DNA of 64,000 bases from Halobacillus ihumii (lineage in GTDB: Bacteria > Bacillota > Bacilli > Bacillales > Halobacillaceae). Where the stretch lies: contig NZ_CACVAO010000001.1 of the NCBI RefSeq assembly GCF_902726645.1, positions 2,898,764 through 2,962,763 of the forward strand, written 5' to 3'. This document shows positions 28,599-38,535 of this stretch, in pieces (positions within the stretch are counted from its first letter, which is position 1; each line of letters opens with the position of its first letter). The position numbers and the translations under genes are program-made. The notes under the pieces are model-generated. The model worked only from the letters and a program-made list of their open reading frames with translations, had not been told where the DNA came from and did no database searches.

Positions 28599-28637
28599 GC
28601 TTTCCCAATAAGTTGGGAAAGCTCTTTTTAATTTTTT
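28599..28637 (+). terminator. Intrinsic terminator after the nucleosidase gene
   Basis: GCTTTCCCAA / TTGGGAAAGC stem followed by TCTTTTT. Confidence 0.85.
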
Positions 28638-28723
28638 GTAACTTCTTCTGTTATAACCTCTTCCTAAGCGGGTAAACGATTTGGAGGCACCATGAAGGTA
28701 GAGAAACAACAGAGGAGGATTCG

Positions 28724-30265
28724 ATGAATAGCAAGAAATTAATAGATTACAAAATATTTGTGCCTGCATTAATAATTATAATTGGAATCAGCATACCTTT
28801 TGCCTTATATGAGGAAGAGTCATTGGCCATGCTGAATTCTATTTTTGCCTATATAGTAGAAGTATTCAGCTGGGGATATCTTTGGTATGGAATTATTCTC
28901 GTTGGTGCAGGGTTGTATTTATCTTTTTCTAAATATGGTCAGGTCGTGCTCGGGGACCCGAACGAAAAACCTGAGTTTTCATTCTTTGAATACGCGTCAA
29001 TCCTGATTGCGATGGGGCTCGGTTCGACGATAATGCGAACAGGAATGCTGCAATGGACGTCGGTTGCGAACGATCCTCCCATCGGAGTAGAACCGGGTTC
29101 TGCAGAAGCACTCCTGTGGGGGAACGCCTACAGCATGTTTCTATGGGGGTTCCAGGTTTTCGCTATTTTCGTAATGGCCGCTCCGGCAATGGGATATATT
29201 CTTCATGTTAAAAAACGACCGTTGATGAGAATATCTGAAGCTTGTCGAGTCATCTTCGGTGATCGTTTTACAGATGGATGGGGAGGAAAAGCGCTCGATA
29301 TCCTATTTTTAATTAGTATTCTGGCAGGTGCAGCCGTAACGTTAGGGCTGGGTACGCCGATCATTACCCATAATTTATCTAACCTGCTAGGCATAGAAGT
29401 GAACTTTGGCATGACCATCATTGTCACAGTCATTTGGGTGTTATTATTCTCAATCAGTGCCTACTTAGGCATTGATAAAGGGATCAAACGGTTAAGTACA
29501 CTTAATATGTATTTAGCAGGACTTTTCGCTTTATTTATTCTAGTAGCCGGCCCTGGTGTGTTTATATTAAGCTATTTTACGGACACTGTTTCATTTCTAT
29601 TATCGAACTATGTAACTATTTCTTTAAACACAGAGTCTGTGCATCAAGGTCAAACTACTCACATGCAGAGCAATACCGTGTTCTGGTTTGCCTATAGTGC
29701 CACATGGGCCATGCTTCACAGTGTATTCGCTGCGAAAATTTCAAAAGGCAGAACGATCAAAGAAATGATCCTCACTTATCTGCTGGCGCCAACACTGCTT
29801 TCCTGGGTAGCTACAGGCGTACTCGGCGGCTTAGGAGTGCACAGGTATCTCACGGAAGATGCCTCAATCTTGCAATTTGTTCAGGAAGAAGCACGAATGG
29901 CAGCCATCCCAGAGATCTTGTCGACCCTGCCATTTGGGGCGGTCTCGATTGTTATCTTTATGATTGTTGCCCTTATTTTCTTAACGACTACACTTGATTC
30001 TACTACATTCACGGTAGCGGCTTATACCAGCACGCGGGATATGAGTAAGCAGGAACCCCCGAAAACGCTGCGTGTTGTGATTTCTGCCGTGATTACAGTT
30101 GTTGCTCTCGTTCTGATGCGGATTGGCGGATTAGCACCGTTAGAAGTTGTTTCAGGACTGATGGGACTGCCGATCATCTTTATTCAATTTCTCTTGATTT
30201 ACGCGGCGAAGCGGATGATGGATGAAGATCAGGCCTGGAAATATAATATTAGAAAAAAAGAATAA
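28724..30265 (+). CDS. BCCT-family betaine/carnitine/choline transporter (CaiT-like subgroup)
   Basis: 513 aa, twelve predicted membrane spans. The usual BCCT glycine/tryptophan segment is present in altered form (MGLGSTIMRTGMLQWTSV), and EPGSAEALLWGNAYSMFLWG and AKISKGRTIKEM resemble CaiT more than OpuD/BetL. It may exchange carnitine-type compounds rather than act as a simple osmolyte importer; this is an inference from motif similarity. Site GAGGAGG before the ATG. No osmolyte genes are adjacent, though gbsA/betA lie 30 kb away. Confidence 0.8.
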   Translation: MNSKKLIDYKIFVPALIIIIGISIPFALYEEESLAMLNSIFAYIVEVFSWGYLWYGIILVGAGLYLSFSKYGQVVLGDPNEKPEFSFFEYASILIAMGLGSTIMRTGMLQWTSVANDPPIGVEPGSAEALLWGNAYSMFLWGFQVFAIFVMAAPAMGYILHVKKRPLMRISEACRVIFGDRFTDGWGGKALDILFLISILAGAAVTLGLGTPIITHNLSNLLGIEVNFGMTIIVTVIWVLLFSISAYLGIDKGIKRLSTLNMYLAGLFALFILVAGPGVFILSYFTDTVSFLLSNYVTISLNTESVHQGQTTHMQSNTVFWFAYSATWAMLHSVFAAKISKGRTIKEMILTYLLAPTLLSWVATGVLGGLGVHRYLTEDASILQFVQEEARMAAIPEILSTLPFGAVSIVIFMIVALIFLTTTLDSTTFTVAAYTSTRDMSKQEPPKTLRVVISAVITVVALVLMRIGGLAPLEVVSGLMGLPIIFIQFLLIYAAKRMMDEDQAWKYNIRKKE

Positions 30266-30272
30266 GAAGCAT

Positions 30273-30314
30273 AGCCTCTCATTAGTGCTGACTGGTGAGG
30301 GGCTTTATTTTTTT
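30273..30314 (+). terminator. Intrinsic terminator after the BCCT gene
   Basis: AGCCTCTC / GTGAGGGGCT stem followed by TTATTTTTTT. Confidence 0.8.
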
Positions 30315-30424
30315 GAATAATCACGAAACTTTATCACCCCTCGAACGTATTACTAAAAAAGCTGTACGATCAACCGCTGCCAATTGTATAAAAAATCTTA
30401 GTCACATTGTGGGGAGAGGGAACT

Positions 30425-31330
30425 ATGGAACATGTAATCACCGTTGAACATGTATCGAAGTCCTTTGGCCAGGTGCAGGCTGTGCAGGATATTTCGTTTT
30501 CGGTACAAAAAGGGGAAATCTTTGGGATTATTGGTCCGAACGGGGCAGGGAAAACGACAACGCTCGAAATGCTTGAAGGGATAAGTAAGCCGACACAGGG
30601 AAACATTGATGTACTTGGGCTTAACCCCAGCAAACATCTCAGGGAGTTAAACAAACGGATTGGCGTGCAATTTCAGTCGACGGCGATCCAGAAGAAGATG
30701 CAAGTAAAAGAAGCATTAAACCTGTTCTCATCTTTCTATGAAACACCCACCCAGAAAAATTACCTGATTGAAATATTAGGATTAGATGAAAAAATGGACG
30801 CCCGCTTTGAAGATCTATCTGGCGGCTGGCAGCAGCGTGTGACGCTTGCACTGGCGACCTTGCATAAGCCAGAGCTGCTATTTCTGGATGAGCCGAGTAT
30901 GGGACTTGACCCTCATGCGCGCAGGGAAATGTGGTCGTTGATCCGATTGCTGAGAGAGCAAGGATCAACCATAGTGATGACGACTCATTATATGGAGGAA
31001 GCAGAGAAACTTTGTGATCGTGTCGCTATGATTTATCACGGCCAGCTGAAAGCACTGAATACACCTGAAGCGTTATTACAGCAAATCGCAGGGCAGTCCC
31101 TCGTTGTCGAAAGCGATAAGCTAGTCTATGACGATTTGCTTGCATTGTCTGGTGTTGTGCGGGTTGAACAAGAAGGCGAGCGGTATACTCTGTTTAGCGA
31201 TAACCGGCAGCAGACAGCTTATCACTTGTTTCATTACTGCCAGGATAACGAAATCCCGCTTTCAGACTTCAAGTTTGAAAAAGGATCACTAGATGATTTG
31301 TTTATTCATTACTTGGAAAAGGGGCAATAA
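30425..31330 (+). CDS. ABC-2 type exporter ATP-binding protein
   Basis: 301 aa. Walker A GPNGAGKTTT, signature LSGGWQQRVTLALATLHKP, Walker B LLFLDEPSMGLD and H-loop MTTHYMEEAE. The C-terminal region matches DrrA-like drug/antibiotic exporters. The ATG at 30425 follows GGGGAGAGGG. It overlaps operationally with the permease gene, whose ATG begins one base after this stop. Confidence 0.88.
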   Translation: MEHVITVEHVSKSFGQVQAVQDISFSVQKGEIFGIIGPNGAGKTTTLEMLEGISKPTQGNIDVLGLNPSKHLRELNKRIGVQFQSTAIQKKMQVKEALNLFSSFYETPTQKNYLIEILGLDEKMDARFEDLSGGWQQRVTLALATLHKPELLFLDEPSMGLDPHARREMWSLIRLLREQGSTIVMTTHYMEEAEKLCDRVAMIYHGQLKALNTPEALLQQIAGQSLVVESDKLVYDDLLALSGVVRVEQEGERYTLFSDNRQQTAYHLFHYCQDNEIPLSDFKFEKGSLDDLFIHYLEKGQ

Positions 31331-31331
31331 G

Positions 31332-32072
31332 ATGAAAGCCATTATCAGACTTTCAGCCATAGAAACCAAAATGTTTTTCAGGGATCGCCTTAACGTGTTC
31401 TGGACGTTTTTATTCCCGGTCGCCATGATTTGGCTCTTCGGTTCTATGTTTGTGGGAGGTGAATTGAGCGGCCTGGCTTTTGCAGAAATGTTTGTTCCTT
31501 CATGGATTGGTGTTAACATCGTTACCACCTCGTTCTTTACCCTTGGCACCGTATTAGCAGGGTACCGTGAAACAGGTGTGCTGAGACGCTATCAGTCTAC
31601 CCCGCTCCAGCCCTGGAAAATCCTTGCCGCCCATACGTTTCAGGGCACTGTAATTTTCTTTATATCGGCCTTGCTGCTCATGGTGTTCGGCATGCTCATG
31701 TATGATCTTACCCTTCCAGACTATATTTGGAGTACGATCCTTGGGTTGGTCATTAGTATTCTGGCCTTTTTCCCATTCGCATTGTTTGTGACCTCCCTTG
31801 CTAAAAACACACAGGCTGCTGCAGCCATCAGTGCCTTATTTCTGAACTTGATGCTATTTTTATCTGGAGCGACGTTTCCACTGGAATTCATGCCCACTGT
31901 CCTTCAATATGCCGCCAAGGCTTTGCCGCTTTACTATGTCATTCAATTATTGCGCGGAACATGGAATGAAGCTCCCATTATGGAATACGGCTTGGAAGTC
32001 AGCGTTCTGATTGGGATAGGGGTTGTTTCTACCATCCTGGCCTCACGTTTTTTCCGTTGGAGCGAAAAGTAA
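31332..32072 (+). CDS. ABC-2 type exporter permease
   Basis: 246 aa, six membrane spans of the ABC-2 family (FRDRLNVFWTFLFPVAMIWL; YRETGVLRRYQSTPLQPW; LFLSGATFPLEFMP). It forms an export complex with the preceding ATPase; the cargo is unknown. The start at 31332 has AAGGGG upstream. Confidence 0.85.
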   Translation: MKAIIRLSAIETKMFFRDRLNVFWTFLFPVAMIWLFGSMFVGGELSGLAFAEMFVPSWIGVNIVTTSFFTLGTVLAGYRETGVLRRYQSTPLQPWKILAAHTFQGTVIFFISALLLMVFGMLMYDLTLPDYIWSTILGLVISILAFFPFALFVTSLAKNTQAAAAISALFLNLMLFLSGATFPLEFMPTVLQYAAKALPLYYVIQLLRGTWNEAPIMEYGLEVSVLIGIGVVSTILASRFFRWSEK

Positions 32073-32177
32073 TCAGGGATTCAAGATTACTAGTTATGAA
32101 TATTTCGAAATTTTGAAACCTCCTATGGTCTAACTTCGTATGAAACAGTAGACATAGAAATAGGAGGCTATTGTTTT

Positions 32178-32579
32178 ATGGAGCACTACGGACTGCCGCC
32201 CTGGTTTTGGCTGAAATTGATTACGATCCTTGGTGGCGTTGCGATGATTATCGGGGGAATTCCAGCCATCCTGCGATGGAAAATGGGCGCCGATAAAAAG
32301 AAGTGGTTTTCCTATAATCACCTTAACGAATTTCACAAAAAATGGGATTGGACATTACGAAATGGTTTTGTAATGTCCTTGATTGGATGCTTTATCATAT
32401 TTCCGGGTCAGAACCTACTCTTGTTTCTAATTTCGATGTTGTTGATCATAAGTCAGTTTGGTTTGCAGGCCTATGTGGAGTGGAGGTTTATGAAGAATCG
32501 TGTCAATTACAAGGTGTCCCTTGTAGAGATTTGTTTAAGCAGTATGGTGGTTATTGGAGTATTGCTTTGGCTTGAATAG
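32178..32579 (+). CDS. Small membrane protein, probably DUF4181
   Basis: 133 aa with three or four membrane spans and a central charged motif (FSYNHLNEFHKKWDWTLR) resembling DUF4181 proteins, which are common in Bacillus and of unknown function. ATAGGAGG precedes the ATG. First of four short membrane-protein genes in the same orientation. Confidence 0.65.
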   Translation: MEHYGLPPWFWLKLITILGGVAMIIGGIPAILRWKMGADKKKWFSYNHLNEFHKKWDWTLRNGFVMSLIGCFIIFPGQNLLLFLISMLLIISQFGLQAYVEWRFMKNRVNYKVSLVEICLSSMVVIGVLLWLE

Positions 32580-32655
32580 GAAGTACTTGGATATTGATGT
32601 TTGCTTCATGCTATACTAAATGTAGAACAGAATTTTCCAAATGGGGGTCGCGGCC

Positions 32656-32844
32656 ATGGGTGCTTTCTCAGCTTTCTTACTTATTATAGTAGCTGTTGTA
32701 GTGGATTTCTTTTGGATTGATGTTGATCGAAAACGCTGGGGCTGGATGAAGAATTGGTCTAAGTTTAACAAGGTACTATTTTTCTCGGGGTTTATAGCAG
32801 TTTCCCTCATCATTTATGTTGGGGTAAGTCTCGAATACTTGTAA
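32656..32844 (+). CDS. Small two-span membrane protein
   Basis: 62 aa from the ATG at 32656, which has GGGGG about ten bases upstream; the earlier ATG at 32641 has no site. Two hydrophobic segments separated by DVDRKRWGWMKNWSKFNK. Not recognised. Confidence 0.55.
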   Translation: MGAFSAFLLIIVAVVVDFFWIDVDRKRWGWMKNWSKFNKVLFFSGFIAVSLIIYVGVSLEYL

Positions 32845-32922
32845 CGAAGGTATTATCTTTGATAATGCCTTTTGTATTGTTGAGCTCAACCAGTACACTG
32901 GTATGGGGCGGGAGGGATTTTT

Positions 32923-33087
32923 TTGAGTTGGTTATTGTGGTTGACGATTGCTTTTGCAGGAATTGGAATTATTGTTCACTTGGCAACGAGAAAGGTTCAA
33001 AATAAGTCAAAAAAAGGTAAAGTGCAATCTTCCATATGGGCCACGGTAGGTGTGATTTTATTTGGTGTTTGGTTTTTTACCAAATAG
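32923..33087 (+). CDS. Small two-span membrane protein
   Basis: 54 aa: MSWLLWLTIAFAGIGIIVHL, a basic loop (RKVQNKSKKGKVQ), and a second span ending WFFTK. Starts at TTG, six bases after GGAGGG. The layout matches many uncharacterised Bacillus small membrane proteins. Confidence 0.55.
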   Translation: MSWLLWLTIAFAGIGIIVHLATRKVQNKSKKGKVQSSIWATVGVILFGVWFFTK

Positions 33088-33224
33088 TCTTTATAAAATA
33101 TGAATGATGAAAGAGATGCATGATCAGCATTCAATTTCTACATAATATAGTTTCTAATCATGATTATTGCCCGGTTATCTGTTAAATTGGTAGAATAGTA
33201 CGTGCTGTAAGTGGAGGTGGTAGC

Positions 33225-33548
33225 ATGAACAGTGATATTGTATTTTATTCGACAACATTCATAGGACATCTAGTTGCTTTTAGTTTAGCATTAGTGATAT
33301 TTTCTACGACATTCTTTCAAAGAAAAAAAAGAAGCTACTGGATATTATCTGCTATTATAGTGTTTAATCTATACACATTGATCATTGGTTTTGAATTTTC
33401 AGCTTTGATGGGAATCGGATTCTTAATTATTGATTTTTGCATAGCGGTCGTGACATACGGGGCAATGCGAATGAAAGTAGCGAAAGCCCGTCAAAGGAAA
33501 AGAGAGCGAACGGCTAATAAAGCACGTTCGTCAAAAAGGAGCTTGTAG
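33225..33548 (+). CDS. Small membrane protein with basic C-terminus
   Basis: 107 aa, three hydrophobic segments followed by an Arg/Lys-rich tail (KARQRKRERTANKARSSKR). GTGGAGGTGG precedes the ATG. The terminator hairpin at 33537 overlaps its stop. Not recognised. Confidence 0.6.
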   Translation: MNSDIVFYSTTFIGHLVAFSLALVIFSTTFFQRKKRSYWILSAIIVFNLYTLIIGFEFSALMGIGFLIIDFCIAVVTYGAMRMKVAKARQRKRERTANKARSSKRSL

Positions 33549-33563
33549 ATCAAGCTCTTTTCT
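33537..33563 (+). terminator. Intrinsic terminator overlapping a stop codon
   Basis: AGGAGCTTG / CAAGCTCTT stem with TTTTCTT. Confidence 0.75.
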
Positions 33564-33643
33564 TATGAGTTTTTTCAAAAATTCCTTTACCTTTACGCCG
33601 CGTCAACCTCTATAGTAGGAGAAGGAAGAGAGGATGATAGCTT

Positions 33644-34681
33644 TTGAAAATTACTGAAGCGGCCAAAACACTACATACTACACCACGAACCATTCGATTT
33701 TACGAAGAACAAGGATTAGTGAAGCCGCGAAAAGGTGAAAACGATTATCGGTATTATGAGGAAACAGATTTATGGAAACTGCAAACGATTTTGGCATTAC
33801 GAGAAGTAGGGATGTCTACCGGTCAAATTAAAGAAGCGTTGGAGGGCGAGGTTAATCGTGAAGCCTACTTAAACCTGCAACGCTCGGCTTTGTATGAGGA
33901 ATGGCTGCAAATCAAGGATATGATTACAACTATTGATGAAATGCTGTCTAAACAAAAGGAAACGACACTTACGACTGACGATGTCTTTACGTTGGCGCAT
34001 CAGCTTAAAGTGACGAAACAAATGCTAAAAAACTGGAAGGATCAATGGAACTTTGATGAGCAGGCAAAAGAGTACGACCAAAGTATCAAAACGACTGGCT
34101 ATCGTTTCAATGTCCACGAGCATTACCAGGAGGCCCTAACGAAGGTGAGTGAATTAATCGAGGCTGCTCCCGAAGAATGGGGAGTAGATATTGGTACGGG
34201 AACAGGTAATTTAGCCGCTAGATTCTTAGAAAATGGAGCAAATATGATTGGGGTGGATCAGTCTGAGGAAATGTTAAAAGTCTGTTCACAAAAGCATCCT
34301 AAGATGGATTTGCGTCACGGCCATTTTCTGTCATTGCCAGTCATGGATCATCAAGTTAATTTTGTGGTTTCCAGTTATGCCTTACACCATATTCCTGATC
34401 AGGAAAAGGAATTGGCGCTGGCCGAAATGGATCGTGTATTAGCGGAGAATGGCCGCATTGCCATTGCTGACTTGATGTTTGAAAATAAGAAAGAGAAGGA
34501 TCGGACGCTGGCCTTGTATGAGCAGGAAGGGAATCAAGAAGCAGTTGAGGCGATTCAAGATGAATTTTATGCGGATCGTTCCATACTTATTGATTGGTTT
34601 GAGAAACAAGGATATGCTGTTGAAACCTTGCAATTAAATGCTATTTTGCATGTTTTGTATGCGGAAAAAAGAAACATATAA
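33644..34681 (+). CDS. MerR-type regulator fused to a class I methyltransferase
   Basis: 345 aa. Residues 1-70 form a MerR winged helix (ITEAAKTLHTTPRTIRFYEE, RYYEETDLWKLQTI), then a coiled-coil linker to about 125, then an SAM-dependent methyltransferase domain (VDIGTGTGNLAARF, GVDQSEEMLKV, SYALHHIPD). The methyltransferase half takes the place of the usual MerR effector domain. TTG start with GAGAGG upstream. The target small molecule is unknown; autoregulation coupled to modification of the inducer is plausible. Single gene with a strong terminator. Confidence 0.82.
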   Translation: MKITEAAKTLHTTPRTIRFYEEQGLVKPRKGENDYRYYEETDLWKLQTILALREVGMSTGQIKEALEGEVNREAYLNLQRSALYEEWLQIKDMITTIDEMLSKQKETTLTTDDVFTLAHQLKVTKQMLKNWKDQWNFDEQAKEYDQSIKTTGYRFNVHEHYQEALTKVSELIEAAPEEWGVDIGTGTGNLAARFLENGANMIGVDQSEEMLKVCSQKHPKMDLRHGHFLSLPVMDHQVNFVVSSYALHHIPDQEKELALAEMDRVLAENGRIAIADLMFENKKEKDRTLALYEQEGNQEAVEAIQDEFYADRSILIDWFEKQGYAVETLQLNAILHVLYAEKRNI

Positions 34682-34705
34682 TATGACAAAGGAATGATAC
34701 TGCAA

Positions 34706-34748
34706 GAAAGGGGCGCGATTCTAAAATAGTAAATCGCGCCCCTTTCTT
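34706..34748 (+). terminator. Strong intrinsic terminator
   Basis: AAAGGGGCGCGATT / AATCGCGCCCCTTT perfect stem followed by CTT. Confidence 0.85.
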
Positions 34749-34874
34749 CAAAAAATTCTATTATTGTAACAAACACTTAACAAAATGGTAGCCTATTGTT
34801 ATTTACTTCATGGCAATTCCCTGTTAGATTGTATAATTATTATCCAACTTTATAGCTGCATTAGGAGGTTAATT

Positions 34875-36794
34875 ATGTTTAATCAACAACAAGAACTATT
34901 AAAAAAGGGTTGGTTTTTCTTTACAGTAGCTGCAGTTTTATTATGGGCAAAAACTTATTTCGCCCTTCATATAGCATTTACACTAGATATTGAGAATGCA
35001 ATTCAACAATTTATTATAATCATTACGCCGTTCAGCTCTATCCTATTTTTCTTAGGGCTATCGCTCTTTTTCAAACCGAAGCGTCGAAATAAAGCGTTCA
35101 TGACGATTTATTTCTTAATGTCCCTGGCTCTTTATGCAAACGTAGTGTATTACAGGTTCTTTAATGACTACATTACACTTCCTGTTCTTATGCAATATAA
35201 GAACTTCGGTGACTTGGGTGGAAGTACCAAGGCGTTGATTCATCCAATGGACTTGCTTTATTGGATTGATATTGTCATTTTAATTACATGGTTGGTCGCT
35301 AAGAAGGTTCGTCCAGCTATGGAATTCCGTAGAAAAACAATAGCCATGATTTTTGCTGCATCTCTAGGATTTGCCGTTGTAAACCTAGGTTTAGCTGAAT
35401 TGGAACGACCACAATTGCTTGTAAGAACGTTCGACCGTGCAAAACTTGTTAAATTGCTAGGAATCTATAATTATCATATCTATGATACGGTCATGACTGC
35501 AAAAACGTCCTCCCACCGTGTCATGGCAGACAGTAATGAACTGTCTGAAGTCTTAAACTACGTGAACTCACAGCAAGGAAAAATGGGTGCCAAAGGGAAG
35601 TACTTTGGAAAAGCGGAAGGAAAAAATGTTGTGCTTATTTCCCTTGAATCTACCCAGAATTTTGTCATCGATCGTAAATTAAATGGACAAGAAATCACAC
35701 CATTTTTAAATGACTTGAAAGAGGATAGCTTTTACTTTAGTAATTTCTATCATAATACAGGCCAAGGAAAAACATCCGACTCAGAGTTTATTATTGATAA
35801 CTCCATGTACGGACTAGATCGAGGAGCCGTATTTACGACGAACGCAAATAACGAGTATAATGCGACTCCTGAGATTTTGAAAAATGAAGGGTACACACCT
35901 GTAAGCTTTCACGGTAACCATGCAAGTTTCTGGAACCGTGATGTGATGTATCAAAGCCTTGGATATGACCATTACTTCTCTAAAAAAGAGTATAATGTGA
36001 CCGAAGAGAACTCCGTAAACTATGGTTTGAAGGATATTCCTTTCTTCGAACAATCCATGCCGATGCTGAAAGGGTTAGAAGAGCCCTATTACGCGAAGTT
36101 CATCACGATGACGAACCATTACCCATATATATTGGACAATGAAAATATGAAAATGATTGACCCTGCCAATACAGGTGATGGGTCTGTCGATCGCTATTTC
36201 CAGACCGTACGCTATATGGATGAATCGATTAAGAAATTCTTCCAGATGATGAAGGAACAAGGCGAATATAAAGATACCATTTTTGTCCTTTACGGAGATC
36301 ACTATGGGATTTCTGAAAACCATAACCGTGCCATGAGCGAGATTCTTGGAAAAGAAATCCGTCCATTCGAACACATTCAATTACAGAAAGTGCCTTTGAT
36401 CATTCATGTTCCAGGAATGGAAGGAAAAGAGATGGATACTGTTGGCGGACAGATAGATGTGAAGCCGACTATCTTAAATCTTCTAGGTGTTGAACAGAAA
36501 AATGATGTCCAGTTCGGTACAGATCTGTTAAATAAAAACCGTAAGAGTGAAACAATCCTTCGTGACGGAAGTGTTGTAACGGACAAGTATGTATATGCTG
36601 CACAACAAAACGTCTGTTACGAAAAAGAAACGGGAGAAGAAATCGCTTCTAAGACTTGTGCACCGTTAAAAGAAAAAGCCGAAACAGAACTTGGCTATTC
36701 TGACAAAGTTGTTTATGGTGACTTGTTGAGGTTCAAGGATAGTGAAAAAGAGGAAAGTAAGAAAAATAAAGATAATGAGGATGCGTCTTATTAA
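34875..36794 (+). CDS. ltaS: Lipoteichoic acid synthase (LtaS family)
   Basis: 639 aa from the ATG at 34875 (TTAGGAGGT). Five N-terminal membrane spans (to about residue 195) anchor an extracellular sulfatase-like domain that polymerises glycerol phosphate from phosphatidylglycerol. Active-site residues are visible: metal-binding Glu in ISLESTQNF, nucleophile Thr in GQGKTSDSEF, and Asp/His in LYGDHYGIS. The C-terminal tail is Lys/Glu/Asn-rich. B. subtilis has several paralogues (LtaS, YfnI, YqgS, YvgJ); which one this matches cannot be decided here. A TATAAT lies at 34832-34837. Confidence 0.88.
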   Translation: MFNQQQELLKKGWFFFTVAAVLLWAKTYFALHIAFTLDIENAIQQFIIIITPFSSILFFLGLSLFFKPKRRNKAFMTIYFLMSLALYANVVYYRFFNDYITLPVLMQYKNFGDLGGSTKALIHPMDLLYWIDIVILITWLVAKKVRPAMEFRRKTIAMIFAASLGFAVVNLGLAELERPQLLVRTFDRAKLVKLLGIYNYHIYDTVMTAKTSSHRVMADSNELSEVLNYVNSQQGKMGAKGKYFGKAEGKNVVLISLESTQNFVIDRKLNGQEITPFLNDLKEDSFYFSNFYHNTGQGKTSDSEFIIDNSMYGLDRGAVFTTNANNEYNATPEILKNEGYTPVSFHGNHASFWNRDVMYQSLGYDHYFSKKEYNVTEENSVNYGLKDIPFFEQSMPMLKGLEEPYYAKFITMTNHYPYILDNENMKMIDPANTGDGSVDRYFQTVRYMDESIKKFFQMMKEQGEYKDTIFVLYGDHYGISENHNRAMSEILGKEIRPFEHIQLQKVPLIIHVPGMEGKEMDTVGGQIDVKPTILNLLGVEQKNDVQFGTDLLNKNRKSETILRDGSVVTDKYVYAAQQNVCYEKETGEEIASKTCAPLKEKAETELGYSDKVVYGDLLRFKDSEKEESKKNKDNEDASY

Positions 36795-36806
36795 CACAGT
36801 TGTGTA

Positions 36807-36844
36807 AACAAGGTCAGGGTATAGCTCTGACCTTGTTTTTTTGC
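36807..36844 (+). terminator. Intrinsic terminator after ltaS
   Basis: AACAAGGTCAG / CTGACCTTGTT stem followed by TTTTT. Confidence 0.88.
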
Positions 36845-36892
36845 CTGAATGTAAAAGGATGACTAAACCGATATATGGAGTTCCGTTCAATC

Positions 36893-38326
36893 TTACTGCT
36901 TATAGCGATGGAATTGTTCGCTATCGATTCTTTCGTAAGACCTTTTGGATTGCTTAGAAATTTGTTCAGTCAATTTCTTATAGTTCTCCTCATTTCCCGT
37001 GGTTTCCGCGATATTAAATAATCCGTCATAAAACTTCTTTTGATCCAGATGGTGCATATATTCATATTCGAACCCACTAGCCGTGTAGACGGCAAATTCC
37101 CATACATGCTGGTGGTCTCGTTGGCTGACTGCCTGGGCAATCGCATCCAATACCCTCAAAAGCTCCACTGTGATGACTACGTTGTTTCGTGCATAATGAC
37201 GTATAGAAGCGAAACTAATATAGAGGTAGTCTTCAAAATCGAGATTTTGCAAAATTAGCCGCAGATTACAGTTTTCATCAGTTAAATAGGGGGTAAACTT
37301 GGCCTTTTGTGAAATGTTGATCAGTAAATCGCCAATTTCATAGATAGTTCCTGACGCTGTTTTCGGATCATCATTCCCGAGGGCACGGATGGCAATTTCT
37401 ACAAATTTATTAATACTGAATTCAATATCCTGGATTTCTGTTTGGTTCTTTCCGATATGGAACATATCTCTATATTTATACTCATCGATCGTAGTAGCTT
37501 CATTTTTCTTCCAATAGGTTAAGATTGGGGTAGCAGCAAAGACGAAATTTCCAACTTTATATTCCAAGTGGATAATGAGATCGTCCTTACACGCTTCACT
37601 AATCAATGGAACGAAATCAATCGTTTGCAAATACCCCGAATTGTCAATTCCGATATTATGACCTTGATTTTTTGGGATTTGTCCGATAATTGAATTATTA
37701 TCTTTTACTCTGTAAGGCTCCAGCTCACTGAGTAAAGAATTCTCAATAATATCAATCGATTCTCGTTTCATATCACCGGTCATATTGGAAACTTGAAGCC
37801 ATGTGACAATATGGTTAATAAAAAAGGTAAACGCTCCTAGTGATAGGGTTGTCAGCAGTGTGGCAGTAAGCGGGATTAAGCAATATTGTGATGTAGTTTC
37901 TCCGTTTAAAAATAGTAAACAATACAATACGTATAGGAAGCTGCCTATAAAGATTCCAATCGTTCGCTGGGTTCCTCTCGTCATCATGAAATTTTTGAGT
38001 ATTCTTGGTGAGAATTGACTGGAAAAAGTAGTAAGAGCTGTTAATACACCGTAAAAAGTGAAGGAGGTTAGTGATAATAGCCCCGCTGTTAAGGTGCTTA
38101 GAATAGTACTTGTTAATTGAAAACCTGCACTAAACACAGAGGGCATCATTTCTCCAAGGTCCATTTTCAGGTCGGCCCACACCGTTAGGACAAAAAGCAG
38201 CAGGGCGATACCTGCATAGATGATTGGTGTTACCCACAGATTAGAATAGACTTGATGCCATTTTTCTCTTTTGGACATATTTTGGTATTTTTTTATTATG
38301 GATTGAAGTTTATTCCTCTCCTTCAT
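36893..38326 (-). CDS. DUF2254 membrane protein
   Basis: 477 aa. Four membrane spans in the first ~190 residues with the family motif FSSQFSPRILKNFMMTRGTQ, then a soluble domain of about 280 residues. Function unknown; homologues occur in many bacteria next to stress or transport genes. The N-terminus is strongly basic (KERNKLQSIIKKYQNMSKRE). Confidence 0.8.
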   Translation of the reverse strand: MKERNKLQSIIKKYQNMSKREKWHQVYSNLWVTPIIYAGIALLLFVLTVWADLKMDLGEMMPSVFSAGFQLTSTILSTLTAGLLSLTSFTFYGVLTALTTFSSQFSPRILKNFMMTRGTQRTIGIFIGSFLYVLYCLLFLNGETTSQYCLIPLTATLLTTLSLGAFTFFINHIVTWLQVSNMTGDMKRESIDIIENSLLSELEPYRVKDNNSIIGQIPKNQGHNIGIDNSGYLQTIDFVPLISEACKDDLIIHLEYKVGNFVFAATPILTYWKKNEATTIDEYKYRDMFHIGKNQTEIQDIEFSINKFVEIAIRALGNDDPKTASGTIYEIGDLLINISQKAKFTPYLTDENCNLRLILQNLDFEDYLYISFASIRHYARNNVVITVELLRVLDAIAQAVSQRDHQHVWEFAVYTASGFEYEYMHHLDQKKFYDGLFNIAETTGNEENYKKLTEQISKQSKRSYERIDSEQFHRYKQ

Positions 38327-38535
38327 GTTGACACCCCTATATGATATTGTGGTATTCCCTCCTATCCCCGTCTTCTCCGTCTTCTAATCTTACTTAAAGT
38401 GTAAATTTTATATTATTATAGTCTGTTAACTTTCCCTTTAAAATGTAATGAAACTGTTAGGAGATAGACATGTTAATCACCTGCTTTTCATGTTACCATT
38501 CTAGTTGAAGCTGCTTAATCTGGAGGCGATAAATA

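Noticed and set aside
34785..34874. N-terminal extension of the LtaS frame
   Set aside because: It covers the -10 region, and the ATG at 34875 has the only good AGGAGG site.
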